DNA of 64,000 nt, taken from NCBI GenBank assembly GCA_009829735.1, contig CM020619.1:30468063-30532062 (forward strand), read 5' to 3'. The position numbers and the translations under genes were made by a program. This document shows positions 54,366-64,000 of this stretch, one piece after another. The stretch's first letter is position 1, and each line of letters starts with the position of its first letter. The stretch comes from Pyropia yezoensis (Eukaryota > Rhodophyta > Bangiophyceae > Bangiales > Bangiaceae). The notes beneath the pieces are model-generated. The model did no database searches and was not told the DNA's origin. It saw nothing but the letters and a program-made list of their open reading frames with translations.

Positions 54366-55684
54366 GTGGCCTGCATGACATCACACATCATTTCGGGCCT
54401 GTGCTGCCAGGTCCTCGGACCAGGCGCTCTCGCGCCGAGCACGGCACGGCATCTCAACCAATTAGGGGAGCGGAATCCCTTTTCGGTGCCTGCAGGGACC
54501 TGCGCATCAAGGCCAAGGGGCGCTTAAGACCCTCTACTCTGGTGATTAAGCTAGTTTGGGCACCTCTAGGAGCGAGTCCTGCCGCTGCGCTGCTGCCCGC
54601 GGGGGGCCCCCAGGGACTTGTCGCAATCCGCGGCGACCAGACCGCCTCGACTCCATATGTGCCCGCCCAAGCAGCTCTCCACTGGCTGGCGGGGGACGTT
54701 ACGCGTGTCAGTTCGAGCTGGGACGGGGCGTGCCCACCTTCGCCATCACCAAGTGGCAGCGGCTGCGGGCATGATGCGGGCGCTGTGCGCTACCGCTGAC
54801 GAGTACTTCCGCGGCTAGTTGGCTAGCGGCTTGCCCCCGCGGTTGGCCCCCGCCGGCGCAGCCGCTGGCCCCCGTGAAGGCGGGCGGGGCGGCAACTGTG
54901 GCTGAGTCAAGGGGCGGCAACTGTGGCTGAGGCAAGGGGGGAGGCGACCGCGGCCGCCGCCGCGGCAACTGTGGCGGAGGCGAGGGGGGGAGGCGACGGC
55001 GGCCGCAGCCGCGGCGGGGCGGTCGCTGAAGGAGGCGACGGCGGCTGCCACCGTGGCCCGCCACGACGGCAGCGTGGGCCGCGGTTGCGGCCGCGCTGGT
55101 CGTGACGGCGCCGGCGCTCCCCTGATCAGCGGCGGGCGGTCGGTGACGCCCCCGACGCCTCACCCGCGGCGTTGGCGACGACGTCCAGGTAGACCCGGCG
55201 GCAGCGGGGAGGCCCTTGCCAGCGCGGCCGACGCCGCCGCCGCAACAGCTGTAGCCGCTGCGTTCTCCACGGCCTCCGCTGCCGCCAGTTGCACGGGATG
55301 TGGCCGGGCACTCGACGGGCAAGGGGTGAGGGAGGGGGGGCCGGGGGGAGGGGGGGCGCTACTGCTCCGCCGCCTAGCGGCTTCGGTGGTGGGGGCGGGG
55401 AGGGGACGTCGGCTGCCCCTGGTTGTGCGGACGACGCGGCTGCCGGGTCAGCCAGTGGCACCGACTGTGGACGGTCCCACGATGGTGCTCGCGATGATGG
55501 GGGGGGGGATAGGGGGGGGGGTGACCGCTTCGCAGCCGAGCGGCTTCGCCAAGGCCCGGCCGTCATGGGCCGCGGCCGTGGGCGCATCCGCGGAGGGATA
55601 CAAAGATGACCGAATAGCTGTACATGTCCCGCCAGCGCCACTCGGCGCACATGCTAATGCTGCCAACTACCCACTACGACACTC
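54366..55684. other. Left internal region of the transposon
   Basis: 1.3 kb between the left end and the transposase stop codon. It includes a short degenerate array with GCGGCAACTGTGGCTGAG at 54889, 54914 and (variant) 54962. Frames on both strands are open and Ala/Gly-rich, the longest on the plus strand to 55724. None has a recognised domain, so no gene is called. Confidence 0.45.
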
Positions 55685-58600
55685 CTATACCCCCAATCTC
55701 AGGCTGCGTGAGGTCCATGGATAAAAGACGTTCGTGAAGAACCTCGTCTTGTGCCTCTCATCCGCTGTCTGTGGCATGGTAGATGGCATGGCGAAGATGC
55801 CCACTCGCCGCGCCAGGTCCCACCAGTCGACATGGACCTGCTCCAGGCGTAAGATGTCCCCCAGGTCCACGGCGGCCAGACGGGGCCACTCATCGCCCGG
55901 CGCGGCAAAGTCCCAGCTCAGCCGCTGGCAACCGAACCGTGTGAGTACACACCCGTCACGCGGCGCCGCCCGCTGCAGGCACTGGATGACGACGCAATGT
56001 CGCTGGCGGCCATTGACCGCCCTCACGACGACCCGCACCAGGCCCCAGCGCGTCTCCCCGTTGGCCGTCATGTAGCACACGTGGGAATGCCACGGCGACC
56101 CGTGAAAGGAGTCCGCTCCGCGCACGGGCTGAACGGCGCCGCGTCCCCCCCACTCGAACCTCGCACGGATTGAAGCCGTGTTGGCCACCGAGATTGTAGC
56201 GTCGTCCTCCGCCACACCCAGGACGGCAGCCAGCTTGGCCAGTCCAGGCCGCGCCGCCACCGAGGACAGCGTGATGCGCGCGCCCCGCAGCGCGGGTGAC
56301 GGCTTGGCCTGGCTGGCACTGCCTGGCCCATCGGCGCCGCCGTCGTCGTCTTCGCCCTCGTCGGCGTCCTCGCCCGTCACGTTCACCGCTGACAGAGCGC
56401 CAGAGAGCACGTCTTCAATGGACAGCTTGCCGGCGGCCAAGTCGGCGGCCCTCTTCGCCATTCGCGCCTCCCCGTCCATGCGCGCGAGGATTTGGGCCTG
56501 TGTCTCGTCCACGCGGATCATCTGAAGTTGCAGAAGCGGCCCGCGCTTGTTCGAGCGCCGGAACATGCCCTTGCCGGACGCGTGCATGTGCTCGTTGATG
56601 CTCGTGTCCCCTTCCGCCAGGTTGCCGCGATTGCGAAGCTCCTGCAGCAAATGGAACATTAGGCGGTGCAACTTCGTGGTCGCCACGGGGCCCAACAGCT
56701 CCTGGATCATGTGCCCGAGCAAGCGCGCAGCGGATGCCACCTCCGACGCGTCCGCGTCCGTCATGGTGTACGCGTCCGCCATGTTGTCGCGGTAGAGGAG
56801 ATTGTTGACCAAGGCCGCCTGGCAGAACATCACCAACACCGCGTCCTCGAGCGGCACGTCGCCAAAGATGCTGTGGTAAGCCGAATCGGGGCTCATGTCG
56901 GGGCCCACTGTGGGCTGGTCCTCCGCGTCGTCCTCTGCATCAGACTGGATCGCGTCGTCATCGTTTGAGGCGGTTTCAGGTGCCGGCTCACGGGAGGCGG
57001 AAGGAGAGTGGGAGCAGGCGCGCGGCCCGAACAGTCCCGCGACCATATGCGGCCACTCGACGGCGAAGTGCCGCCACTGACGCCCTGTCATCGTCGGCTG
57101 GAGGACCGATGTAGGGACGAAACACCTGCTCGGCCACAGAAGGGACAGGGTGAAAAAGAGAGCGTTGACATGAGCGTTCAAACGACAGGGCCAACCTACA
57201 GGCGTCAATGTACTGAGCTCAAACATGCTCACAAAGAACACGAGCAGGTGACGTAGGAGATGCCCTGCAGAGCCGGCCCAGCTCAAACCCGCGAAGGTTA
57301 ACCGCGTCCAGCGTGTCCTGTACGCTGCCCATGACTGCCCAGCCTTTGGGGCAAACGGCTGCAAGCATGTTCGGCAAGCGCTGGGTCAGCAGCCGCAACA
57401 CGCCAAGCTTCCACACGTGGAGCGTGTCAAAAGACACGATGCGGTAAAGCGACGTGTTGCCGGTGCCCAGGCCGTGAACCATCCCCATCGCCGGCACAAA
57501 CGGCAGGGCACTAATGGCTCGCCCCAGGGCGACGCGCGTACGTGGTCGACCGCTGCTCTGCCGCGCCTCGGCGGCGTGGAGCTGCGCCTCTAGGGTGCTC
57601 ACGACGTCCCGTGGAGGCGCCTCTGACGCGACGTCAGTGCAAGACAGCTCGCGCCGAGCGAGGCAGTGCGAGCAGTTGAAAGTGGATGCACACCCCATCA
57701 AACCCAGCAGCCCCCGCTCCTCGAGCTGGTCCGTGACCAAACCAAGGATGCGGGGGACGAGGAGGACGCTGCCATGGGAAGGTACGTCCACCGAGATGCC
57801 GTGCTCGGAAGCATCGACGAGCTCGCGCAAGATCAACGCGTAGCAGCGTTGGACCAAGTTGTGACGCCCATCGCTGACAGCTCGGCGGGACCGGGAATTC
57901 TTCCCGTTCCCAACGACCTTCGGAATGCGCGGCAGATGCCCGACGGTGATCCAGCGGCCGCCACCGTCCAGCACGTTTACCACCCAAATCCTGACGGGAT
58001 ACATGAGCTGGCTGCCGTTGGAGGACACGACGGCCTCGTCGGAGTGCAGGTAGAATCCCAGCACGTAGGCGTTGGGGCCATGCAAGCGGCGCACCTCGGC
58101 CTGCTCCTTCAAAAACATGTCTGAGTTGAGAAGACCCGACCTGCGCCGCTGCCCGTCAGCCGCCGGCTGCATTGGCGCGCCCTCGAGGACCACGCTGTCG
58201 GCCGTCTGCAGGGCCTGTACGCCTGTCTTGAGGGCGCTTCTGTAGAACAGCATGTTGCTCTGGCCGCACTCGAAGATATCCACCTGCCGCCACTCGCGCT
58301 CTGCCAAAACCCGGTCGTGTTCCGCTCGTACAGCCGTCACCATGGAGTAGGGCGTGCGGAAGCGCTGCGTCATTTGGCCAACCACGCCGGTCGACACCGC
58401 CATGGCAGCCTCCAAGTTGAACAGCGTCTGCGCGTACTGCACCTGGTCTACATGGGAGAGCCCGACGCCGCCCGCGGTCACCGTGAAGCGCAATACGGAC
58501 GCAGTCTCCGGCGTGTTGAAAAGTGTCGGGACGTTGGCGGTGGCCGGATTCACACAGGGCACCGCGTGCTTGGCGTCCCCAAAACGCTCATAGAAAGCCT

Positions 58601-59108
58601 TGATCTTTGACGAGATGCTTGCACACCACACTGCCTGCCGGGGTGACGCCGCTGCGCCGGCCAAAAGAGATCCGCGCTCCATTCCGTCTTGTCGCACGAC
58701 CCTTTCCTCCGCCTCCTCGTCGTTACTGTCGTCGACAAGGGGGAGCGGCGGTCCCGAGATACATGGGTCGTCCATCAGCGGCGGCGGCTCGTCGTCCCAG
58801 CCGGTGCCATTGTCGTCCATCAGTGGCGGCGGATCGTCGTCCCCGCCGTTGCCATTGTCGTCCGCGAGCGGCGTCGGCTCGCCGTCCTCGCCGCCGCCCG
58901 CGAAGGGCGGCGGCTGATCGTCGTTGCCGGGGACCAGCGCACGCAGACGTGCGGCCACGCCGCCGCCACCATGACCTGTGGAGGAACGGCCGGCGTAGCG
59001 CACGCGGATCCGGTGGGTCGCCTTCACATGGCGGGCCAGCAGCCCAACATGGTGGAACACGCGGGGGCAGAACAGGCAGACCAGGTCCGAGTTGTCGTTC
59101 GTTGGCAT
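55685..59108 (-). CDS. C2H2-finger tnp2-like transposase in two frames
   Basis: Two overlapping minus-strand frames. The first (57219-59108) starts MPTNDNSD and has a C2H2 finger at once (CLFC ... HVKATH), an acidic Pro-rich linker, a conserved block (GFYLHSDEAVV, YPVRIWVVNV, HLPRIPK), a CxxC pair (NCSHC), and SFDTLHVWKLGVLRLL, which resembles the Asp-His motif of tnp2 transposases. The second (55685 to about 57135) resumes with MTGRQWRHFAVEWPHM and contains LHRLMFHLLQELRNRGNLAEGDTSINEHMH and GMFRRSNKRGP, also tnp2-like. The join lies at about 57.13-57.30 kb. A GT-AG intron (GTGAGC ... CCGAGCAG) is a candidate but does not restore the frame as I read it, so a frameshift is possible. The enzyme would cut and join the transposon ends. 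Confidence 0.75.
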
Positions 59109-61785
59109 CTTGAAGTTGGCTGGTTATCGGGCTGGTGAGAGGGTAGGTGCCGGGCGGGGTGGGTACAAGGGCAGAGAGGGTAGAATAGCAAAGCGGCCGA
59201 GAGGCGCTGGGGCAGTTGGGCAGTGTGGCAAGGGAGAGCGGGGGGGCATAAGAGAGCAGCAAAAGTGTCAGACGCAGCGACTAATGATCCTGAACCCCCG
59301 GTCCACGGCAGCTATCGCCTGCGCACACCACTACGCGTGACCAGACCGCCTCCAGTGTCTTCGGCCGCTCCCGCCCCCACTCACCACAACCCACGCCCCT
59401 GGGCCCGCCCCCCCTCTCCCTGGGCAGCACCACACGTCCAGGTGCAACCCACTCTCCCCAACATAGCCCCCAAAGCGTACAACCCACTCTCCCCAACCTA
59501 GCCCCCAAAGCGTACGACGTTGCACGCCGGCGTTGATGCCGTGTGTAGATAGGTAGACATCGTGCCGCGCAGGTGGTGTGTTCACCGGGACGCCGCTACG
59601 CCGGCCCTGCTGAACGGGATAACGGCACGCCGGCGGTATGCTGGGCTAGCGTGGAAGCCAGCAGCAAAGTGGCACGATGCACCATCGGTTGGAGGCAGCT
59701 GCACCGACGGCTGGGGCAACGAACGGCGGAAGGGGGGCGTCGGGCAGGAAGAAAGAAGGGGCGCTTGCTGGGTGGCAGCAAAGTGGCACGTTTCACCCAT
59801 GGTTGGGGGTAACTGCACCGACGGCTGGGGCAACGATCAACGGAAGGGGGGCGTCAGGCAGGAAGAAAGAAAGAAGGGGCGCTGGCTGGGTGGCCGGGCA
59901 GCCGGGCAGGTGGAACCCGCTGTCGTCGAGTGAGGGGGCGTGGTCGGAGTGGGATAACAACGGCGTAACACAGCATAACCAAGTTCAATGACCGCGACCC
60001 ACAATTGCGGTGCCAAAGAATTTGAAACGTCACCCCGAAGCTGAGATCGTGAAGTTCTTTAATAATTGGATCCCATGGATTTCCGGCGGCGGACCTCTGC
60101 GGCCGCCACGCTCACGAGCAAGAACGCGTCTCGAGCAACGTCGTGGAGTGCGCGTCAGTGCCAGCGAAGCGCACCAATAGCAGGAACAACCCCGTGCAAG
60201 AGCTGTCTGTAGAGGTACACGCGGGTTGAGAAAAGCAGGCACACAGGCTAACGGCGCCGTGACGACGCCCACACGCCGTCGTCCCCACTCCCGCGTCGTC
60301 GCCCTCGATCCCCACGTCTCCCAACCCCCCGCCCGCCCCCCCCGATGCGCTACAGAAAACTCCATTTCCGACACCGCCATGGACGCAGAGCAGCGGTGCG
60401 TATTGTGGGTGGGGATTCCGGCGGTGGGGGGAGGTGTGGGTTTAGGGGCGTAGGCCGCGGCAAGCGACAGCAAGGAACGGCCGTAGCCACCCCCCGCCCC
60501 CATTCCCTATTTGGGATGGGCCGACGTGCGGCTGATCCCCGTGGGGCGCCACCACCGCATCGGCGGTGGGTGACTCCTCCCTCGCTGGGCCCCGCGTGCG
60601 GCGGCGGGGATAGCGGCAGAGGCGGAGGTGACTACTCCTTCGCTGGGCCCCGCGTGCGGCGGCGGGGATAGCGGCAGAGGCGTATAGGGGGGGACGACCA
60701 CCCTTCCCCTTCTACCCCGCGTCATGCCCCTGCGTCGCTGGCCGCTGCAGCGGCGTCGGCGGTGCCGCCGTGACGGCCGGCCCCCACCACCCCCTCTTCT
60801 CATCCCCAGAGGGGGGTCCCGCTTGTGTCCTCGTGGGGCGCCACCGCGGTGGCGGCGCTACTCTTCCTCTCTTGTCCCCGTGAGACGCCACCGTGTCAGC
60901 GGCTGTGCCCCCACCTCCCGCCATCCTGGCGTTACTTCGCCTTTATTCCCTACCGCTTGTCCCCGTGGGACGCCACCGAGGCAGCGGCTGTGCCCTCCCC
61001 CCCCCGCCATCCTGGCGTTACTTGGCATTCCATAGGTACATACTGACACTGGCTCGATAGTTGATGGTATCAAATATGTTTAGGGAGATGCACTTCCCAG
61101 TTAGTGACGGATAATTTCAGAATTGTGGCGACCGAAATGCATGTGCAGGGCACCCCGCTTGCGGTGAACGCGGTCCACGCATTCGGCGGCGGATGCGCTC
61201 GGAGCCCGTGCATGCGCGCGCGTTCCACTTCGGTGCCCACTATGGCCGCTTTCCACCCCTTCCTTGATGCACCGCTCGGCGGCGGTGCTCGGCGGCTGAG
61301 CGGTCCTTACCTTCGTCCCCGTACCTGCAACACACTGCCAACTACCTACGTACCTGCAACCGATTGCAAACTACCACCAGCTGCCTGCGGCCAGCCTGGG
61401 AGACGCACCTGGATGGTAGAACCAGCCGGGACGCAGGACGATGGTGGTGATTGACACCGCATTCGGGTGCACGGAGCTTTCTTTGCGGCTGTGGCACTGA
61501 TGTGCCATGTGGTACGTTCGACCGTGACGCAGCAAGGGGGTGGGGGGGGTACCGTGCGGCGCTGCGAAAGGGGCGCTGAGGGGGTGGGGGAGATCACGCT
61601 CGGCGACTGAAAGGGGGCGCAGCTCTGGCCAGGATATGAGTCGGCACCCGCGCACATTTTGGTGTGCGGCGCATGCGCTCGGTACTGTCACTCACGCGCT
61701 TGCTTCCAAACCCTCGTTTTTCTTCCTTTCCTCTTTCTCTCCGTCGTCACCGCATTCTTCCTCACGCCCTCGCTCTCCGCGCACA
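59109..61785. repeat. Central transposon region with several tandem duplications
   Basis: 2.7 kb between divergent transposon genes, probably holding both promoters. It contains local duplications of differing sequence: a 35-bp pair (59445-59514, CAACCCACTCTCCCCAAC...), a 114-bp pair (59661-59900, GCAGCAAAGTGGCAC...), a 58-bp pair (60583-60682, CGCTGGGCCCCGCGTGCGGC...) and an 85-bp pair (60871-61026, CTTGTCCCCGTG...). A C/T-rich leader (61730-61780) precedes the second gene. No further gene is supported. Confidence 0.65.
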
Positions 61786-63095
61786 ATGGCCGCCAACAAC
61801 AACCAGCTCCCCCACACCGCCTTTGCCCCCACGATGCCCACTAATGCTGCCAGTGGGGTGTCCGCTGGGACTTCGACGACGCCGCCAACACCGCCGACGG
61901 CGCAAGGTCCTTTGAGTTTTTCCACCGGCGCCCCACCTCCTCGCGTCCCGGCCAGGCCGCTAGACCGTCCCCCGCGCCCCAGCTGGCCTCCAGGTCCTGC
62001 CTACCTGCCGGGCCGCGGACCGCAGGCGCCACCTGGGTTTGCAGGGGCAGCGGCGATGCAGCCCGCTTGGAGCTTTCCCCCCTTCTCCCCGGGTGTGGGG
62101 CCGACCTCGATTTTGCACAACTACGAAACCCACCCGATGTACTCGGTTGGCGGCGTTGGAGTACCGTTGCAGCCGCGCGACGACTCCCTTCATCACTTCA
62201 ACGGGCACTACGTACCGGGAGGGACGCCATGGAGGTGCAAGAGAAAACCCGATTGGACGCCTTTAAGCTGCTGCACAGCGAGGTGCTGCTGCTGTTCCCT
62301 GGCAAAAAGGACTCGACTGGGTCAGGCAGCGCAAGCGGCTCTACCGCCACCGATGTCGCGGGCATCTCGGGCGGTGGGACCACATCCGGCAGCACGGGCG
62401 CCAGTGCGGGCGCCACGGGCAGCGGGGCCGCCGGCTGCGCAACTACCAGCCGGCGACCCAGACTGGAGCCTCGTGTCGTGCACAAGTTCTTGAAGGGGAC
62501 GGTCGACTATTTTTACAGCGCCATCGCCTCCACTGCCGTCCGGGTCTTTGTGAAGCGACTGCACGAGCTCACAGCCAAGTGCAAGATGATGCCCATCAAG
62601 GAGGGCAAACCTGCCCTCCGCCTGGGCGTCCCCCCCGCTGAGGCCCGCCGCCTGTCTGCCGGCCACCACTTCCTCTACGAGGATGAGTCGTTCGAGGCCA
62701 CCCGGGACGCAACGGGCGCCGTGTTTGCGCGCTTTGGTAGCCGCGCGCGCTTCGTGAATTCGGTCCCTGGAGGGAAGCCCGTGCTGGTGTGCCTGCTGGC
62801 TCATGTCGGCATCGTGGCGACGAAGATTGACGAGTATTTGAAGCGGATGGGAGGCATCCAGACGGCAGACCCTCCTGGGATGAACCCAGGTCACCGCGAC
62901 CCATGGCGGACCATGCTCGGGTCCCTGAATACGCGTCTCGCGCAGCAGCGCGGCGAGACGCTGAACGGCTTGAAGCTGTTGGACGGGGACAAGGCCGACC
63001 GTGCTGAGGCTCCCGAGGACTCAAATGGCGAGGGGGAGCTCGCATCTTTTGGCCATTGGGTGGAGGTCCTTGATGACGACAGTGAGGAGGTGTGA
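61786..63095 (+). CDS. Second transposon gene, function unknown, two frames
   Basis: ATG 61786 (GCACAATGGCC, after a pyrimidine-rich leader) opens a Pro/Ala/Thr-rich frame ending as LHHFNGHYVPGG near 62220. A second frame, with its own possible start at 62229 (ACGCCATGGAGG, MEVQEKTRLDAFKLLHSEVL), runs to a stop at 63095. It contains a charged, folded-looking part (VVHKFLKGTVDYFYSAIAST, FVKRLHELTAKCKMMPIKEG, FGSRARFVNS, VCLLAHVGIVATKIDEYLK) and an acidic tail (EVLDDDSEEV). It is either one gene with a frame break or a short unseen intron near 62.22 kb, or two overlapping genes. CACTA elements often carry a DNA-binding accessory gene beside the transposase; that role is inference. Confidence 0.55.
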
Positions 63096-63703
63096 GCCGG
63101 AGGCGGAGCTGTACGGTCGCGCTGACATCCGGGGGAGGCATCAGCCGGCACCGGCCGGAGGGTGTCGCGATGCTGGCGGGGAGCGGTGCCGGTCCCGCCG
63201 GCCGGGGATGGTGCGACCATGCAGATTAGGGCGGTGCCGGTGCCGGCGGGGGGCACCAGCGGATCCTGGCAGGGAGGCGGTAGCGGTGGTGGGGGGGCGC
63301 GCCGCGGGGGGCGGTGGCGGGAGCGGGGGGGCGGGCCGCGGGGGGCGGTGGAGGGGGCGCGGGGGCGGGCCGCGGAGGGGGCAGGGGGGCGACGGCGCCG
63401 GCCGGCGGGGGCAGCAGGTGCTGGCGGGGGGGCGGAACGCGCTGCCCGGGGGAGCCCGCAGGCGCCGGCCGGGAGGGGCGGTGGCGGCGGGTGGCGGGGG
63501 GTGCTGCCGGGGTGCTGCCGGGGTGCTGCCGGCTGCCGGGGGCGTCGGATTATTCGATACGTAACGGAAATTAGCTCGATCCCATGTGTCAAGTAGCCCC
63601 TCAACTTAGTACAGACTAAGCCACCTCGTTATGTGGGTGCTGCAAGGTTCACGACTCGTGACCTCGGCTTGTCGCTCTTGGCTAAACTCTGAAGGACATC
63701 GGC
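63096..63703. other. Right internal region of the transposon
   Basis: 600 bp after the second gene. 63260-63540 is a G-rich purine-heavy stretch with a triplicated GGGGTGCTGCC at about 63508-63538. No gene is seen. Confidence 0.5.
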
Positions 63704-63748
63704 GTCATGCCGAGAATGACTCCGGCATGAGATTCCGGCATCATATCC
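63704..63748 (-). repeat. Right subterminal motifs
   Basis: GTCATGCCGAGAATG (63704-63718), identical to 54351-54365, then CTCCGGCATGAGATTCCGGCATCAT. Repeated CCGGCAT/ATGCCGG units can form hairpins next to the right inverted repeat. Confidence 0.65.
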
Positions 63749-63779
63749 GATCTCATGCCGGGTGCGCACTTTTCTGACG
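63749..63779 (-). repeat. Right terminal inverted repeat
   Basis: GATCTCATGCCGGG followed by TGCGCACTTTTCTGACG, the inverse of the left end at 54264. Confidence 0.9.
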
Positions 63780-63837
63780 ATGGCGGGGTTGCTGGGAAGG
63801 AGAGGGGGGGGGGGGGCGGGTGCTGGGAGGGGGGGGA
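63780..63837 (+). repeat. G-rich minisatellite, right remnant
   Basis: ATGGCGGGGTTGCTGGGAAGG and a G-rich linker complete the unit that stops at 54263. This shows the array was continuous before the transposon entered. Confidence 0.88.
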
Positions 63838-64000
63838 AAGCCCGTCAGAGAACCGCGACCAGTTCATGGCGTGCTCGCCATGCAGCTCACCCCCAGTTAA
63901 GGGCGGACACTAGGGTTCAGAGCGAATATTGCATTACATCCAACACGTGCCACGTTCGGGCCACTTCTCTCCCGACACGGCTTCCTCGTTGGACGAGAGA
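63838..64000. other. Right edge, no feature seen
   Basis: Ordinary sequence after the minisatellite. Nothing recognisable in the 160 bp available. Confidence 0.5.

Larger units (their letters stand above)
54264..63779. mobile_element. Complete DNA transposon, tnp2/CACTA-like, 9.5 kb
   Basis: 9516 bp bounded by inverted repeats (54264-54293 and 63749-63779) that share a perfect 17-base tip, CGTCAGAAAAGTGCGCA. The flanking minisatellite unit CCAATGGCGG is split so that AT is present on both sides, a 2-bp target duplication. It carries a C2H2-finger tnp2-like transposase (-) and a second gene of unknown function (+), with internal tandem repeats between them. The transposase type suggests the CACTA (EnSpm/Plavaka) superfamily, which makes 2-3-bp duplications. 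The tip sequence is not CACTA/G, so the assignment is tentative. Confidence 0.85.

Overview
The window looks like nuclear DNA of a very GC-rich eukaryote. Genes have few or short GT-AG introns, proteins are rich in Ala, Gly and Pro, and intergenic DNA is crowded with G or C homopolymers of up to 60 bases. Together with a plastid-type ABC1 kinase, this suggests a bangiophycean red alga (Porphyra/Pyropia-like). That placement is inference from style and gene content, not a database match.

1-20.4 kb: a young Ty3/gypsy LTR element with a chromodomain sits in an Arg/Gly-rich host frame with a 5-bp target duplication (GGGCG). The left flank plus most of the element appears twice (219-8829 and 9330-17936) on either side of a 500-N gap. 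This is best read as one locus assembled twice. Between pol and the 3' LTR the element carries about 2.5 kb of antisense open frames and a 24-bp-period array of palindromes.

20.4-52.9 kb: host genes. In order they are a plastid-type ABC1/UbiB kinase (+), alpha-SNAP (-), a probable mitochondrial small protein (+), a GT14/Core-2 glycosyltransferase (-), an ER FKBP2-type prolyl isomerase with four exons (+) followed by a decayed copy of its last exon, an Ala-rich armadillo-like protein (-), a class I histone deacetylase with a very long disordered tail (-), a head-to-head pair of paralogous eight-helix membrane proteins of no recognised family, and a small membrane/coiled-coil protein with 11-residue repeats. 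Nearly every host start codon follows a C-rich polypyrimidine leader. Long GC-rich tracts between genes are open in many frames but hold no supported gene.

53.2-63.9 kb: a G-rich minisatellite (about 17 units) is split by a complete-looking 9.5-kb DNA transposon (54264-63779) with 30-bp terminal inverted repeats and an AT target duplication. It carries a C2H2-finger, tnp2-like (CACTA/Plavaka-type) transposase in two frames (-) and a second gene of unknown function (+). Its ends, CGTCAG..., differ from the usual CACTA/G, so this may be an undescribed lineage.

No rRNA, tRNA or CRISPR feature could be supported.
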